From assembly GCF_000971985.1 (NCBI RefSeq), contig NZ_KQ040798.1, positions 186,001-250,000 on the forward strand: a stretch of 64,000 nucleotides of DNA, given 5' to 3'. Source of the stretch: Paenibacillus dauci (GTDB taxonomy: Bacteria; Bacillota; Bacilli; Paenibacillales; Paenibacillaceae). The notes under the pieces were generated by a model that saw nothing but the letters and a program-made list of their open reading frames with translations, ran no database searches and was not told where the DNA came from. Within the stretch, counting starts at the first letter, position 1. Each line of letters opens with the position of its first letter. A program made the position numbers and the translations under genes. Below are positions 28,314 to 40,729 of the stretch, one piece after another.

Positions 28314-29900
28314 CTAGTTCAGCGAAATATGATAATCTTTTTTCAGATATGCATGAATCGTACGGAAATCGTCTTCGGTCAGATCCCGGAGCCGCTTTCC
28401 ATCTTTCTCATGCCCCAGAATAATACCTATAACTTCTGCTGCAAGTGCCGTAGTTGGTGTGATTCTGGCACTACCATAAGCTTTGATCGAAGCTCCGATA
28501 TTTTTGCCTGCAACGAGTACATTGTCATAATTTTTGAGTTCAAAGGACCGCAGCGGAATGCCGTAAGCATCCGGTTTGCCATAACCTTTGCCGGTCGGCA
28601 CTTCCCGCGTACCCTGAATATCCAGCGGATATCCGCCAATGCTGACATCATCCCAGAACATCTTGCTGTTGATCGCATCTTCATATTGCAGTACATAGTC
28701 GGTCTCATACCGGTTATAGTCACGGATATACAGATATTCCGGATAACCGTTCAACTCGGCATTTTTGTAGCCGGGGATATTTTCACGCAGGAATTCCAGC
28801 ACATGAGGTGCTTCGGCTTTGCCTTTGGCAATAGCTGTGCGGACAGACTCGGGATCGGAAGGGTCCACATCATAGATCAGCAGCGCATTGATAATCACTT
28901 CGCCGTCTTTTTGATAGGTGGAATTGATACCGCGCAGCTTGAGCTGGGAATCGGCGATTTTGAATTTGTCGGTCACTTTGCTGTAGCCAGTACCAAAATC
29001 ATAATCCACGTACGTATTGGTACCATATTTGGCTTCCAGATTGGACAGTGGATAATCCCTCAGCGTAGCACTGTGCAAAGCGAGCCAGTCTACATTTTTG
29101 AATTTCAGCATATAAGTGGCTGCCATATATTCAGGCTTGTCGCCGCCGCCAAAGATCGATTCCACGCCGGGAATGCGGGTAGTATGCAGCTGCGAAGATA
29201 GCGCTGCATAGTCGGTATTTTCCACAAAATAACGCGCATCCACCGTATGCTCGGCACCATCCTTTTCCGTATAGGTCAGGCTGGCGATTGCATACTGTCC
29301 ATTTTCTTCCTTTTGCTGAATCTGCTTGATATCTATACCACTTTTGAGCGGGATATCCTGGATCAGGCTGTTATAATACTTGATAAAATCGGATTCCTTG
29401 CGGATTTCACCATGATTATAGGCATTGTACAGCTTTTTCATCTCACCCTGCACCAGGCTGATCTTCTTATTGTTGTTCGGCTCATCCAGTACAAGCATCT
29501 GTCCCTGGATCAACTGCCCGCCCGGTTTTTCCCTTGGGTCGAGAATCAATACATTCAGCCCTTCATCATGAGCGGCTTTGGCCATAAGGATCCCCTCTAC
29601 TTCGCTCCCAATTAGCACGAGATCATAATGCTCGTCTGCAGGCGGCGCAGGAACATTTGCTTGATCTGCCTGTCCATTGGCTGTATTCGTTCCATTGTTG
29701 CCATTTTGTACCGTATTGGATTCATTGTTACTCTGCCCGGAAACGGTCGATCCCTGTCCAGCAATCCGAATTGCCTGATGCTGCATATACCATACTGCTC
29801 CTGCTGCGATAAGAATGAGTGCCACTACTGCCGTGATGATTGGGATTCTTACCGATTTACGTTTTCTTCTGCCATGCTTTTCACTTCGTCTGCTCTTCAA
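28314..29900 (-). CDS. Membrane-anchored FAD-dependent oxidoreductase
   Basis: FAD_oxidored-family flavoprotein of 528 residues; reaction unknown. It starts with a highly basic stretch (KSRRSEKHGRRKRKSVR) and one hydrophobic helix at about residues 19-38. An Asn/Gly/Gln-rich linker to about residue 87 follows, and then a Rossmann start DLVLIGSEVEGILMAKAA. The usual GxGxxG is changed to GSEVEG. Later segments include LDPREKPGGQLIQGQM and a C-terminal FAD-binding stretch VLVAGKNIGASIKAYGSAR. By the positive-inside rule the flavin domain would face outside the cell, without a Tat motif, which is unusual. The start is TTG 29900 with AAGGTGG upstream. Confidence 0.78.
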   Translation of the reverse strand: MKSRRSEKHGRRKRKSVRIPIITAVVALILIAAGAVWYMQHQAIRIAGQGSTVSGQSNNESNTVQNGNNGTNTANGQADQANVPAPPADEHYDLVLIGSEVEGILMAKAAHDEGLNVLILDPREKPGGQLIQGQMLVLDEPNNNKKISLVQGEMKKLYNAYNHGEIRKESDFIKYYNSLIQDIPLKSGIDIKQIQQKEENGQYAIASLTYTEKDGAEHTVDARYFVENTDYAALSSQLHTTRIPGVESIFGGGDKPEYMAATYMLKFKNVDWLALHSATLRDYPLSNLEAKYGTNTYVDYDFGTGYSKVTDKFKIADSQLKLRGINSTYQKDGEVIINALLIYDVDPSDPESVRTAIAKGKAEAPHVLEFLRENIPGYKNAELNGYPEYLYIRDYNRYETDYVLQYEDAINSKMFWDDVSIGGYPLDIQGTREVPTGKGYGKPDAYGIPLRSFELKNYDNVLVAGKNIGASIKAYGSARITPTTALAAEVIGIILGHEKDGKRLRDLTEDDFRTIHAYLKKDYHISLN

Positions 29901-30197
29901 TTGCTGTTAACCACCTTGCATTTAATTTGTCTGTAACTGACTGGTATATGGAATACTTATGTACTAAAATAGATAGTTCAGGGAATAATTGTACCTGTCC
30001 GTATGCCAGTACATGAGGTCGGCAAAGATAAAGTGAATCACTACAGAATATACCAGTAACATGCTGCTGTATCTCGGCATTGATTCATTATCCTACCCTA
30101 ACAAAGGGTACAGGTGCATATACCCTCCCGTCAACAACGGTTTTGTAATGATTCGTATAGATACCAGGTGACCAACTCCGAAAGGATGAATAAAAGA

Positions 30198-30836
30198 ATG
30201 GATTTTGTAACTATAGACTTTGAGACAGCCAACTCCAGTCGCTCCAGTGCCTGCTCGATTGGTATCGTGGAGATCAGCGGCGGCGAGATTACGGATGAAC
30301 GTTCATGGCTGATCAATCCGGAGCAGCATTTTGATCCGATGAATATCAGTATTCACAAAATTACACCCTCTATGGTACAGGATGCTCCGACTTTCGGTGA
30401 ACTGTGGCCGGAACTGCTGCCTTATATGAATAACAAACATGTAGTCGCCCACAATGCGGCTTTTGATATGAGTGTACTGCGTCACAGTCTGGATGCTGCC
30501 CGTACAGGCTATCCGGCATTTCAATATTACTGCACCTATCTGCTCAGCAAAAAGATTCTGAATGAGCTACCTTCCCACCGTCTGAACAATCTGGCTGCCT
30601 ACTATGGCATTGAACTTAATCATCATGATGCCCTCGAAGATGCCCGTGCCGCTGCACTGGTGCTCGTCAAACTGCTAGAGCATAAGCAGCAGCCAACTCC
30701 GGCGGAACTGTCAGCAGCGCTTGGATACAAGCCTGGTACGCTGTATGCAGGTGGTTATACCCCATTCTCTGCATCAGCCTCCAAGACCAAGAAGCCAGGC
30801 GGATGGAAAAGGAAAAACTTCAGCCATTACAGTTGA
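30198..30836 (+). CDS. DnaQ-like DEDDh 3'-5' exonuclease
   Basis: Exonuclease of the DNA polymerase III epsilon family, 212 residues. The three exonuclease motifs are visible: Exo I FVTIDFETANSS, Exo II HNAAFDMSVL, and Exo III HHDALEDARAAA with the general-base histidine. A C-terminal tail of about 45 residues is Lys/Ser-rich. I chose ATG 30198 with AAAGGATG about 9 bases upstream; the ATG at 30186 lies directly on that site. It does not adjoin a polymerase gene and may act in repair or RNA processing. Confidence 0.86.
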   Translation: MDFVTIDFETANSSRSSACSIGIVEISGGEITDERSWLINPEQHFDPMNISIHKITPSMVQDAPTFGELWPELLPYMNNKHVVAHNAAFDMSVLRHSLDAARTGYPAFQYYCTYLLSKKILNELPSHRLNNLAAYYGIELNHHDALEDARAAALVLVKLLEHKQQPTPAELSAALGYKPGTLYAGGYTPFSASASKTKKPGGWKRKNFSHYS

Positions 30837-30918
30837 ACAGAGAATATAGCCAGACAGGAAATTACTATAGTCATCTATCTTCCCTTATACCATGTAAGTT
30901 ATAAGTTTTCACTTCAGC

Positions 30919-30948
30919 AGGACCCGCGAATATTACGGGTCCTTTTTT
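30919..30948 (+). terminator. Terminator of the exonuclease gene
   Basis: Arms AGGACCCG and CGGGTCCT with a 9-base loop, followed by six T. Confidence 0.82.
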
Positions 30949-31057
30949 ATTTTCCATATTATCCATTCATTTTCAATCTGCTCTTTATAAATGAATTTAT
31001 TTTACCGAAAAGATCATAAATAGACTTCATCCTACATTCGGACCAAAGGAGCAACTA

Positions 31058-32791
31058 ATGAAAAAGAAAATACGGCTTACTTTTTTCGCAAAAAATATCC
31101 TGCTTATGTCGATGGGTATCTTGTTGGTCGGTGTACTGCTGACGACTTTCAATGTCATTATTCAGAAAAAAATGTCTTTGGATGATCTGCACAAGCAGTA
31201 TATTGGTGTATCTGCCTATATGCAGGAACAAATCGGAAACGAAATTATCCTCAAAGCGACAGCAAATCCTGTGGCAGGCAGTGCAGTCGAAAAAGAACTG
31301 ACTGCAAAGCTCGATCAAGTCTCCAAAACCAATCCTAATATTGCCCAGGCTTATGTATTCAGTGCGGCGATCGTAAATAATCAATAGACTGTTATCGCTT
31401 CTCCATCCCATCTGATTGAAGCAGGTATGGGACCAGGAACACTGTATGAAAACCCTCCAATTATGTATGCCGCCATGCAACAAGTAGCCAATCAAGGCAA
31501 ACCGATTGGCACTGAAGTCTATACAGATATATATGGAAGCTGGTCCAGCGTATTACAACCGGTGACAGATAGTTCCGGCAAAGTCGTTGCTGTGTTCGGT
31601 ATGGATATCAGTGCATCCGATATTGAGAGCAATACCGCTACTCTACTGCGTAACTCCCTGCTTATTCTGGCAGGCTGTGTCCTTGTTGTGCTGCTTATTC
31701 AATTTTTTGTTATGCGTCATATGATGCAGCCTGTTCGGGATCTGTTTGCAGCGATCAAGCAGATGAGCACAGGAGACCTGAATGTACAGCTGCGGGCGGA
31801 TCGCAATGACGATTTTGGTGAACTGAATCGTAACTTTGGCGAAATGGCCGGCGAACTCAAAAATGTAATTGCAGGTGTTCAGCATAAAGCGATGCAGGCA
31901 GCAGAAGCTTCTTCTTCCCTAACTAGCAGCGTAGAGCAAAATGTCCAGATGCAAGCTGAAGTACTACACACCGCCGAGCAGGTCAGTCAGGGTGCTGAAA
32001 CGCAGGAACACGCGGCGGGAGAAACAGCCAGAGTCATGGAAGAAATGGCACGCGCCATTCAGGAAATTGCCCAAACGGCTTATCAAGTATCCGAAGCTGC
32101 AGCAGATATGAAATATAAAGCAGCAGGCGGCGGTACAACCATCAGCCAAATTGGTACCCAGATGACTTCTATCAGCGCAGCGGTCGATCGCTCGGCAACA
32201 TGCATTCGCCAGCTGCAGCAACGCTCACGCGAAGTCGAAGGCATGGCGGAGTTGATCTCGGGTATTGCTTCACAGACCAATCTGCTGGCACTCAATGCTG
32301 CTATTGAAGCAGCACGCGCCGGTGAGCACGGAAAAGGCTTTGCTGTTGTAGCTGAAGAAGTCCGCAAATTGGCCGATCAGTCGGCTCAGTCAGCGGGTCA
32401 GATCTCCGGTACCCTGGGCCTGATGAGACAGGATACCGATCAAGCCGTCTCTCTGATGGAAGAAGGTATACGAGAAGTAAACGCTGGTATCCAGCTGTCC
32501 CAGGAAACAGGCAAAGCTTTCCACCAAATCGAGACAGCGATCAGCGAAGTCTCTTCACAAACCGAAGATATGTCGGCTGTAACCGAGCAGATGTCCGCAA
32601 GCTCCGAAGAAGTCTCCTCCTCTGTATCCGAACTGTCCGAGATTGCGAGTGTCTCCAGAAAAGGTGCTGTAGAAGTGACTGATATCTCCCACAGACAGCG
32701 CGAAGCGCTGGGCGGCATCTCTTCGTCTTCCGAAGATCTGCGAGTCATGGCAGAGGAACTGAACGAATTGATTGCCAAGTTCAAGATTTAA
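31058..32791 (+). pseudogene. Methyl-accepting chemotaxis protein interrupted by an in-frame amber codon
   Basis: Reads as one chemoreceptor of 577 codons with a single TAG at codon 110 (31385-31387). The reading frame is the same on both sides, and the sequence across the stop is natural for a Cache sensor (VNNQ, stop, [13 protein letters not shown]). The first part has an AAAGGAG site, a membrane helix at about 10-30 and half of the sensor. The second has the rest of the sensor, a second membrane helix ([19 protein letters not shown]), HAMP, and an intact signalling tip ([20 protein letters not shown]). One base change in a CAG or AAG codon explains the break. It could be a recent loss, a natural read-through or a sequencing error. 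Confidence 0.85.
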
Positions 32792-32856
32792 TCTGTTAAT
32801 ATTGGACCTTTATGGTCTGACTGAATCATTCATGTTTATAGCTAAAGAATCATATA

Positions 32857-32906
32857 AAAATAAACCCGTACTTTGCCATTGTTCTCGCAAAGTGCGGGTT
32901 TATTTT
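32857..32906. terminator. Bidirectional terminator between the broken chemoreceptor and paiA
   Basis: Arms of 20 bases (AAAATAAACCCGTACTTTGC and its complement with one mismatch) with a 10-base loop, between converging genes. Confidence 0.87.
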
Positions 32907-32930
32907 GTCCATTAGGATTATTACTGCAAC

Positions 32931-33476
<546 letters not shown>

Positions 33477-33531
33477 CTAACTAATAATGTATTAACTTAT
33501 TGGTTTATGAGCTCACGGGCTCATCCCCTTC

Positions 33532-33984
33532 TTAATAGCTCCGTTTATGGCCTTTTTTCACGGTTTCCCAATCTTTCTCTACATTTTTTCTGACTTTACG
33601 GAGAAGATCATGAATTAGCTCGGTTTCCTGCTCTGACAGCCCTTCCAGAGCAACCGAATTGGAATAGTCATTTTCTCGCTTGATAAAAGGATACACCTGC
33701 TCGCCTCTCGCAGTAGGAAACAGCCTTTTGACCTTTTTGTTGTGCGGGTCTTCTCTCTTCTCGATAAAGCCGTTTGTCTCCAGCTTTTGGATGGCACGCG
33801 AGGCAGTCGTCCGATCTACCTTGATCATCTCCGCCAGTTTTTCCTGAATAATACCAGGCTGTTCGCAGATACGTACAAGGTACAGATACTGTCCTTTGGT
33901 CAGGTCATATTCCTTGAATTCGATATTACTGATTGAATCCAGCGCTCTTGCAATCATTCCGATTTCGCGCAGAATTTCTTTCAT
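33532..33984 (-). CDS. MarR-family transcriptional regulator
   Basis: Winged-helix regulator of 150 residues. The DNA-binding region lies at about 45-100, with the recognition helix KVDRTTASRAIQKLETNGF and the wing RREDPHNKKVKRLF-like segment (EKREDPHNKKVKRLFPT). No cysteine is placed as in OhrR peroxide sensors; the only one is Cys35. ATG 33984 follows AAAGGAG. Two similar palindromes lie 25-90 bases upstream, suggesting autoregulation. The partner gene paiA suggests a polyamine or related signal, which is inference. Confidence 0.87.
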   Translation of the reverse strand: MKEILREIGMIARALDSISNIEFKEYDLTKGQYLYLVRICEQPGIIQEKLAEMIKVDRTTASRAIQKLETNGFIEKREDPHNKKVKRLFPTARGEQVYPFIKRENDYSNSVALEGLSEQETELIHDLLRKVRKNVEKDWETVKKGHKRSY

Positions 33985-34010
33985 AATACATTCTCCTTTA
34001 AAAACGTTGA

Positions 34011-34073
34011 ATTTTATTGTAAATGCAATAAAATTGTAATTTAAATTTAATTCATTTATGTTGTATTTGCAAC
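34011..34073. promoter_or_regulatory. Two MarR-type operator candidates
   Basis: Site 1 at 34011-34034 has 9-base arms ATTTTATTG and CAATAAAAT around a 6-base centre. Site 2 at 34060-34073 reads GTTGTATTTGCAAC. Both share the core TTGTAAATGCAA / TTGTATTTGCAA. They lie in the promoter region of the marR-paiA pair. Confidence 0.55.
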
Positions 34074-34133
34074 AAAATATAATATTATTGAATTAAATAA
34101 TGATTGGGATTTATTATATAGATCTTTCCCAAC

Positions 34134-34167
34134 TGAAAAAGAGGCCGCAGAATACTTCCGCGACCTC
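34134..34167 (-). terminator. Distal terminator of the suf operon
   Basis: On the minus strand GAGGTCGCGGAA pairs with TTCTGCGGCCTC using two G-U pairs, and five T follow. It is the second of two tandem hairpins after sufB. Confidence 0.65.
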
Positions 34168-34218
34168 TATAGTAAATACCTCATCCTAACAAAATCACAT
34201 CTTTTATTAGTAAAGTCA

Positions 34219-34258
34219 AAAAGAGGCACCTGTAGTTGAAAATACAGGTGCCTCTTTT
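34219..34258 (-). terminator. Proximal terminator of the suf operon
   Basis: Perfect 16-base arms AAAAGAGGCACCTGTA and TACAGGTGCCTCTTTT with an 8-base loop, 15 bases past the sufB stop. Confidence 0.88.
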
Positions 34259-34273
34259 ATTTAAAACGTTCTA

Positions 34274-35671
34274 TTAACCGATAGAACCTTCCATCTCGAA
34301 CTTGATCAATCTATTCATCTCAACTGCATACTCCATCGGCAGTTCTTTCGTAAATGGCTCGATAAAGCCCATTACGATCATCTGAGTCGCTTCGTCTTCA
34401 GTCAGACCGCGGCTCATCAGGTAGAACAGCTGATCTTCGGATACTTTGGATACCGTTGCTTCGTGTTCAAGAGTGATGTTATCATTCTTGATCTCGTTGT
34501 ACGGAATGGTATCGGAAGTGGATTGGTTATCCAGAATCAGCGTATCGCACTTGATGTTGGACTTGGAACCTTCGGAGTTGCGTCCGAATGATGCCAGACC
34601 ACGGTACGTTACTTTACCGCCGTGTTTACTGATCGATTTGGATACGATTGTAGATGTTGTATCCGGAGCCAGGTGAATCATTTTCGCGCCTGCATCCTGC
34701 AGCTGGCCTTTACCTGCTACAGCGATAGACAGTACGGAACCTTTGGCACCGCGACCTTTCAGTACAACAGCTGGATATTTCATCGTTATCTTGGAACCGA
34801 TGTTACCATCGACCCATTCCATAGTGGCATTTTCTTCTGCAACCGCACGTTTGGTAACGAGGTTGTAGATGTTTGGTGCCCAGTTCTGGATTGTTGTATA
34901 ACGCACACGAGCATCTTTTTTACAGATGATCTCAACAACTGCACTGTGCAGGGAGTTGGTGCTGTAAATCGGCGCTGTACAGCCTTCTACATAGTGTACA
35001 AAGCTGCCTTCATCCGCAATGATCAGTGTACGCTCGAACTGACCCATGTTCTCGGAGTTAATACGGAAGTACGCCTGCAGAGGTACATCACATTGTACGC
35101 CTGGTGGCACATAGATAAAGCTTCCGCCGGACCATACCGCACTGTTCAGTGCTGCGAATTTGTTATCTGCTGGAGGAATAACGGTAGAGAAATATTCTCT
35201 CAGGATCTCTGGATGCTCACGCAGTGCAGTATCCGTATCCATGAAGATTACGCCCTGGTCTTCCAGTTCTTTTTGCATGCTGTGGTATACCACTTCAGAT
35301 TCGTACTGAGCGGATACACCAGCCAGGAATTTTTGTTCTGCTTCCGGGATACCGAGTTTGTCAAACGTTTCTTTGATTTCTGTCGGTACTTCTTCCCATG
35401 TTTTACCTTGTCCTTCGGATGGCTTTACGTAGTACTGAATATCGTTGAAATCCAGTCCACTCAGATCGCCGCCCCATTCAGGCATAGGCATTTTCTCAAA
35501 TTGTTCCAGTGATTTGAGACGGAAATCCAGCATCCATTGCGGTTCGTCCTTCATGCGGGAAATCTCCATTACGATTTCCTTGTTCAGACCTTTACCGGAT
35601 TGGAAAATGGATTTGTGCTCGTCGCGGAAACCATATTTATATTCTTCCATTTCTGGTGCTTTTTTAGCCAT
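34274..35671 (-). CDS. sufB: Fe-S cluster assembly scaffold SufB
   Basis: Core of the SufBCD scaffold that assembles Fe-S clusters in the cytoplasm. It has 465 residues, normal for Firmicutes SufB, and shows typical segments: [37 protein letters not shown]-type beta-helix start ([17 protein letters not shown]), [19 protein letters not shown] with the functionally important cysteine, and [14 protein letters not shown] 35671 follows GGGAGG. It is the last gene of sufC-sufD-sufS-sufU-sufB, 18 bases after sufU. Confidence 0.96.
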   Translation of the reverse strand: MAKKAPEMEEYKYGFRDEHKSIFQSGKGLNKEIVMEISRMKDEPQWMLDFRLKSLEQFEKMPMPEWGGDLSGLDFNDIQYYVKPSEGQGKTWEEVPTEIKETFDKLGIPEAEQKFLAGVSAQYESEVVYHSMQKELEDQGVIFMDTDTALREHPEILREYFSTVIPPADNKFAALNSAVWSGGSFIYVPPGVQCDVPLQAYFRINSENMGQFERTLIIADEGSFVHYVEGCTAPIYSTNSLHSAVVEIICKKDARVRYTTIQNWAPNIYNLVTKRAVAEENATMEWVDGNIGSKITMKYPAVVLKGRGAKGSVLSIAVAGKGQLQDAGAKMIHLAPDTTSTIVSKSISKHGGKVTYRGLASFGRNSEGSKSNIKCDTLILDNQSTSDTIPYNEIKNDNITLEHEATVSKVSEDQLFYLMSRGLTEDEATQMIVMGFIEPFTKELPMEYAVEMNRLIKFEMEGSIG

Positions 35672-35689
35672 TGTTGTAGCCTCCCTATC

Positions 35690-38629
<2,940 letters not shown>

Positions 38630-38657
38630 TGTGTAGCTCCTCCTTCCGTACAGTAAT

Positions 38658-39440
38658 TTACGCTTCTAGACCTACAGTTTCGTCAGTAATACCGAGTTCT
38701 TCTTTAACCCAGTCATAACCTTCCGCTTCCAGACGGGCTGCCAGTTCCGGTCCGCCGGATTTCACGATACGGCCTTGCATCATAACGTGTACATGGTCAG
38801 GCGTAATGTAGTTCAGGAGACGCTGATAGTGAGTGATGATCAGGAAACCGCGATCTTCACTGCGCATTTTATTTACACCGTCTGCTACGATGCGCAGAGC
38901 ATCAATATCGAGACCGGAGTCAATTTCATCAAGAATAACGATTTTTGGATCCAGCATCATCATTTGCAGGATTTCATTACGTTTTTTCTCACCACCGGAG
39001 AAGCCTTCGTTCAGGTAACGGTGAGCAAATTCAGGGTTCATTTCCAGTTCTTTCATCGTGCCTTCCATCTGGCGAATGAACTTGATCAGGGAAATTTCTT
39101 TACCTTCTTCGCGGCGTGCATTGATTGCACTGCGCAGGAAGTCGGAGTTGGTTACCCCTGTGATTTCACTTGGATATTGCATAGCGAGGAACAGACCTGC
39201 GCGTGCGCGCTCGTCTACTTCCATCTCCAGTACATCTTCACCGTCAAGCGTTACAGCGCCTTCGGTTACTTCATATTTGGGATGTCCCATCAATGCGGAT
39301 GCCAGCGTACTTTTACCGGTACCGTTAGGTCCCATGATTGCGTGGATTTCTCCGCCTTTCATCGACAGGTTAACACCTTTGAGGATTTCCTTGTTCTCGA
39401 TTGTTGCTTTCAGACCTTCAATGACGAAATTTGTTGCCAT
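38658..39440 (-). CDS. sufC: SufC, ATPase of the SufBCD complex
   Basis: ABC-type ATPase that drives the SufB-SufD scaffold; not a transporter. It has 260 residues with Walker A GPNGTGKSTLA, the SufC-specific signature FSGGEKKRNEILQ, Walker B IVILDEIDSGLDIDAL, and the switch histidine in LIITHYQRLL. ATG 39440 follows TTGGAGGG. It is the first gene of the suf operon. The region upstream must hold the promoter, but I could not place it confidently. Confidence 0.96.
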   Translation of the reverse strand: MATNFVIEGLKATIENKEILKGVNLSMKGGEIHAIMGPNGTGKSTLASALMGHPKYEVTEGAVTLDGEDVLEMEVDERARAGLFLAMQYPSEITGVTNSDFLRSAINARREEGKEISLIKFIRQMEGTMKELEMNPEFAHRYLNEGFSGGEKKRNEILQMMMLDPKIVILDEIDSGLDIDALRIVADGVNKMRSEDRGFLIITHYQRLLNYITPDHVHVMMQGRIVKSGGPELAARLEAEGYDWVKEELGITDETVGLEA

Positions 39441-39626
39441 AATAGTCGTCCCTCCAAATAAGTAAGTAAGCAGCCAAATAGATCAATTTTAATATATCGT
39501 CTATCAGCTTGCTTCATAAGAATGATCGTAATACCATTTCACTTGTTAAATCATACCAGTAAAACTGTGTCGTCCGCAAAAAAAGACAAGCAGCAAAACC
39601 ATAAGCTGCCTTCTATTCTCCAGCAT

Positions 39627-39752
39627 TCACTCTTTTCCGGTATTAGGATCAACAAGCTGCATATGAATGACTTTCCTGTGGACATCCAGCCAATTCACGG
39701 CTTTGATCTGCCCCCCATTTATCTCAACAGGGAAAAATCCCTCATTGTCCAA
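39627..39752 (-). CDS. Possible small protein of 41 residues
   Basis: Minus-strand frame from TTG 39752 with protein-like composition (GFFPVEINGGQIKAV, WLDVHRKVIHMQLVDP). The frame stays open upstream to a TAA near 39806, without ATG or GTG. No ribosome binding site is placed for the TTG. I do not recognise a family. It may be a degraded remnant of a longer gene or a small gene with an unusual start. The amino acid pattern alternates hydrophobic and polar residues as in a beta-rich domain, which is why I report it. Confidence 0.3.
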   Translation of the reverse strand: MDNEGFFPVEINGGQIKAVNWLDVHRKVIHMQLVDPNTGKE

Positions 39753-40218
39753 TAGCCGGATCTTTTGCGAAGCAAATATCCTTTTCTGAAGAACCGTACC
39801 TACAGAGTATTAGGTATCCGATTCATTTAGATAAAGTCTAAGAATAAATCTTCCTTAGAACTATTCTAAACTGATTCTCAACGATTCTCAAGTATTTTAT
39901 AATAATTTCAATATAGCCGCAATGAACTACGGATATCTTTCACCTTATCTTAACGTGAATATCAGGAACATGCCAGAGCAAGAGGAGCTACAACTTCAAA
40001 ACATTTGCCGCGTGGTTGGTGTGGACAGGATGTCTTTAGGGTGAATTCCGTAGGATATAGAAAATGCGAAGAACCTATAATACTTGGGGTTACTTTTGCG
40101 TAGTCATTGATTTTGTGATTATCTATGCGTAATCATTTATTATCGATTTATCTTTTACAAGATTATTTATTTAGGAGATATAGAAATCAAACAAGATGTT
40201 TCCTAAGAATCCGCTGCA

Positions 40219-40334
40219 CAATTGGATTGGTCTTCTGCCCTCCGTTAAGAATCGGATATCCTGAATTTCCGCTTTCGCGGAAGATATCCATTCTTAAATG
40301 AGGCCGCTCCGCTGCTGAAGTCCAATTCCAATTG
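40219..40334. repeat. Palindromic intergenic repeat, copy 1
   Basis: Nested inverted repeats: an outer pair (CAATTGGATTGG / CCAATTCCAATTG), a conserved inner pair at 40245-40260 and 40283-40297 (TTAAGAATCGGATATC / GATATCCATTCTTAA), and a tip hairpin TTCCGC-TTTC-GCGGAA. The inner part and its flanks match copy 2 in reverse orientation. Confidence 0.7.
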
Positions 40335-40544
40335 CTCCGCTAAGAACGTAGTGATCATTTGTCTGTCTGCTAAGACTTTAATAATCCATTGTATTTTTGT
40401 AATTTCATTTTTGTTTTTTTCATATTTCTATATATAAAGAAAAAACAAAACGAATAGAGAAAGGGTTTGGTCACTCCCATTACCCACTCCCTTTGTTGGA
40501 GGAGGCAACGTTTGAGGGTAGCAGCGCGGAGCGGAGGGAAGGGA

Positions 40545-40633
40545 ATTGTCCGGCAGGACGACATTTAAGAATGGATATTCCCGCTGTACCCTTTTCAGAA
40601 TATCCATTCTTAACCGGAGGACAGCCGGACAAT
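40545..40633. repeat. Palindromic intergenic repeat, copy 2 (inverted)
   Basis: Outer arms ATTGTCCGGC (40545-40554) and GCCGGACAAT (40624-40633). The inner perfect 16-base arms at 40565-40580 and 40598-40613 read TTAAGAATGGATATTC and its complement. Read on the minus strand it aligns with copy 1, including CCTCCG before and TTCTTAAATG after the inner stem. Confidence 0.72.
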
Positions 40634-40694
40634 CCCTTGCCGCAGCGGCCCCTGCTCCACCTCAATCCCTCGCCTCCACCAACCCCAAAACCAA

Positions 40695-40729
40695 AATAAA
40701 AAGCCTGACCGATCGACTCAGTCAAGCTT
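40695..40729 (-). terminator. Terminator of the DUF1802 gene
   Basis: Arms AAGCCTGAC and GTCAAGCTT pair with one mismatch; a T-rich tail follows on the minus strand. The hairpin overlaps the last codons of the gene. Confidence 0.65.

Larger units (their letters stand above)
39441..40717. other. Long intergenic region between the suf operon and the DUF1802 gene
   Basis: About 1.3 kb with no well-supported gene. It contains a possible small frame at 39627-39752, a tandem repeat of GATTCTCAA at 39873-39881 and 39883-39891, and two inverted copies of a palindromic repeat at 40219-40334 and 40545-40633. Base composition is very AT-rich at 40380-40450 and GC-rich around the second repeat. Open frames over the repeats look non-coding. 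Confidence 0.6.

Noticed and set aside
31385-31387. Amber codon as a possible pyrrolysine site
   Set aside because: Chemoreceptors are not known pyrrolysine proteins and nothing in the window suggests a pyrrolysine system; a nonsense change is simpler.
34622-35512. Open frame of 296 codons on the plus strand opposite sufB
   Set aside because: Shadow of the sufB frame with unnatural composition and no ribosome binding site.
39873-39891. Tandem GATTCTCAA as a Fur box
   Set aside because: The repeat is direct, not inverted, and does not fit the 7-1-7 Fur pattern well enough.
40370-40725. Overlapping open frames over the second palindromic repeat
   Set aside because: They arise from GC-rich inverted repeats, appear on both strands at once, and have repetitive Gly/Pro/Arg composition.
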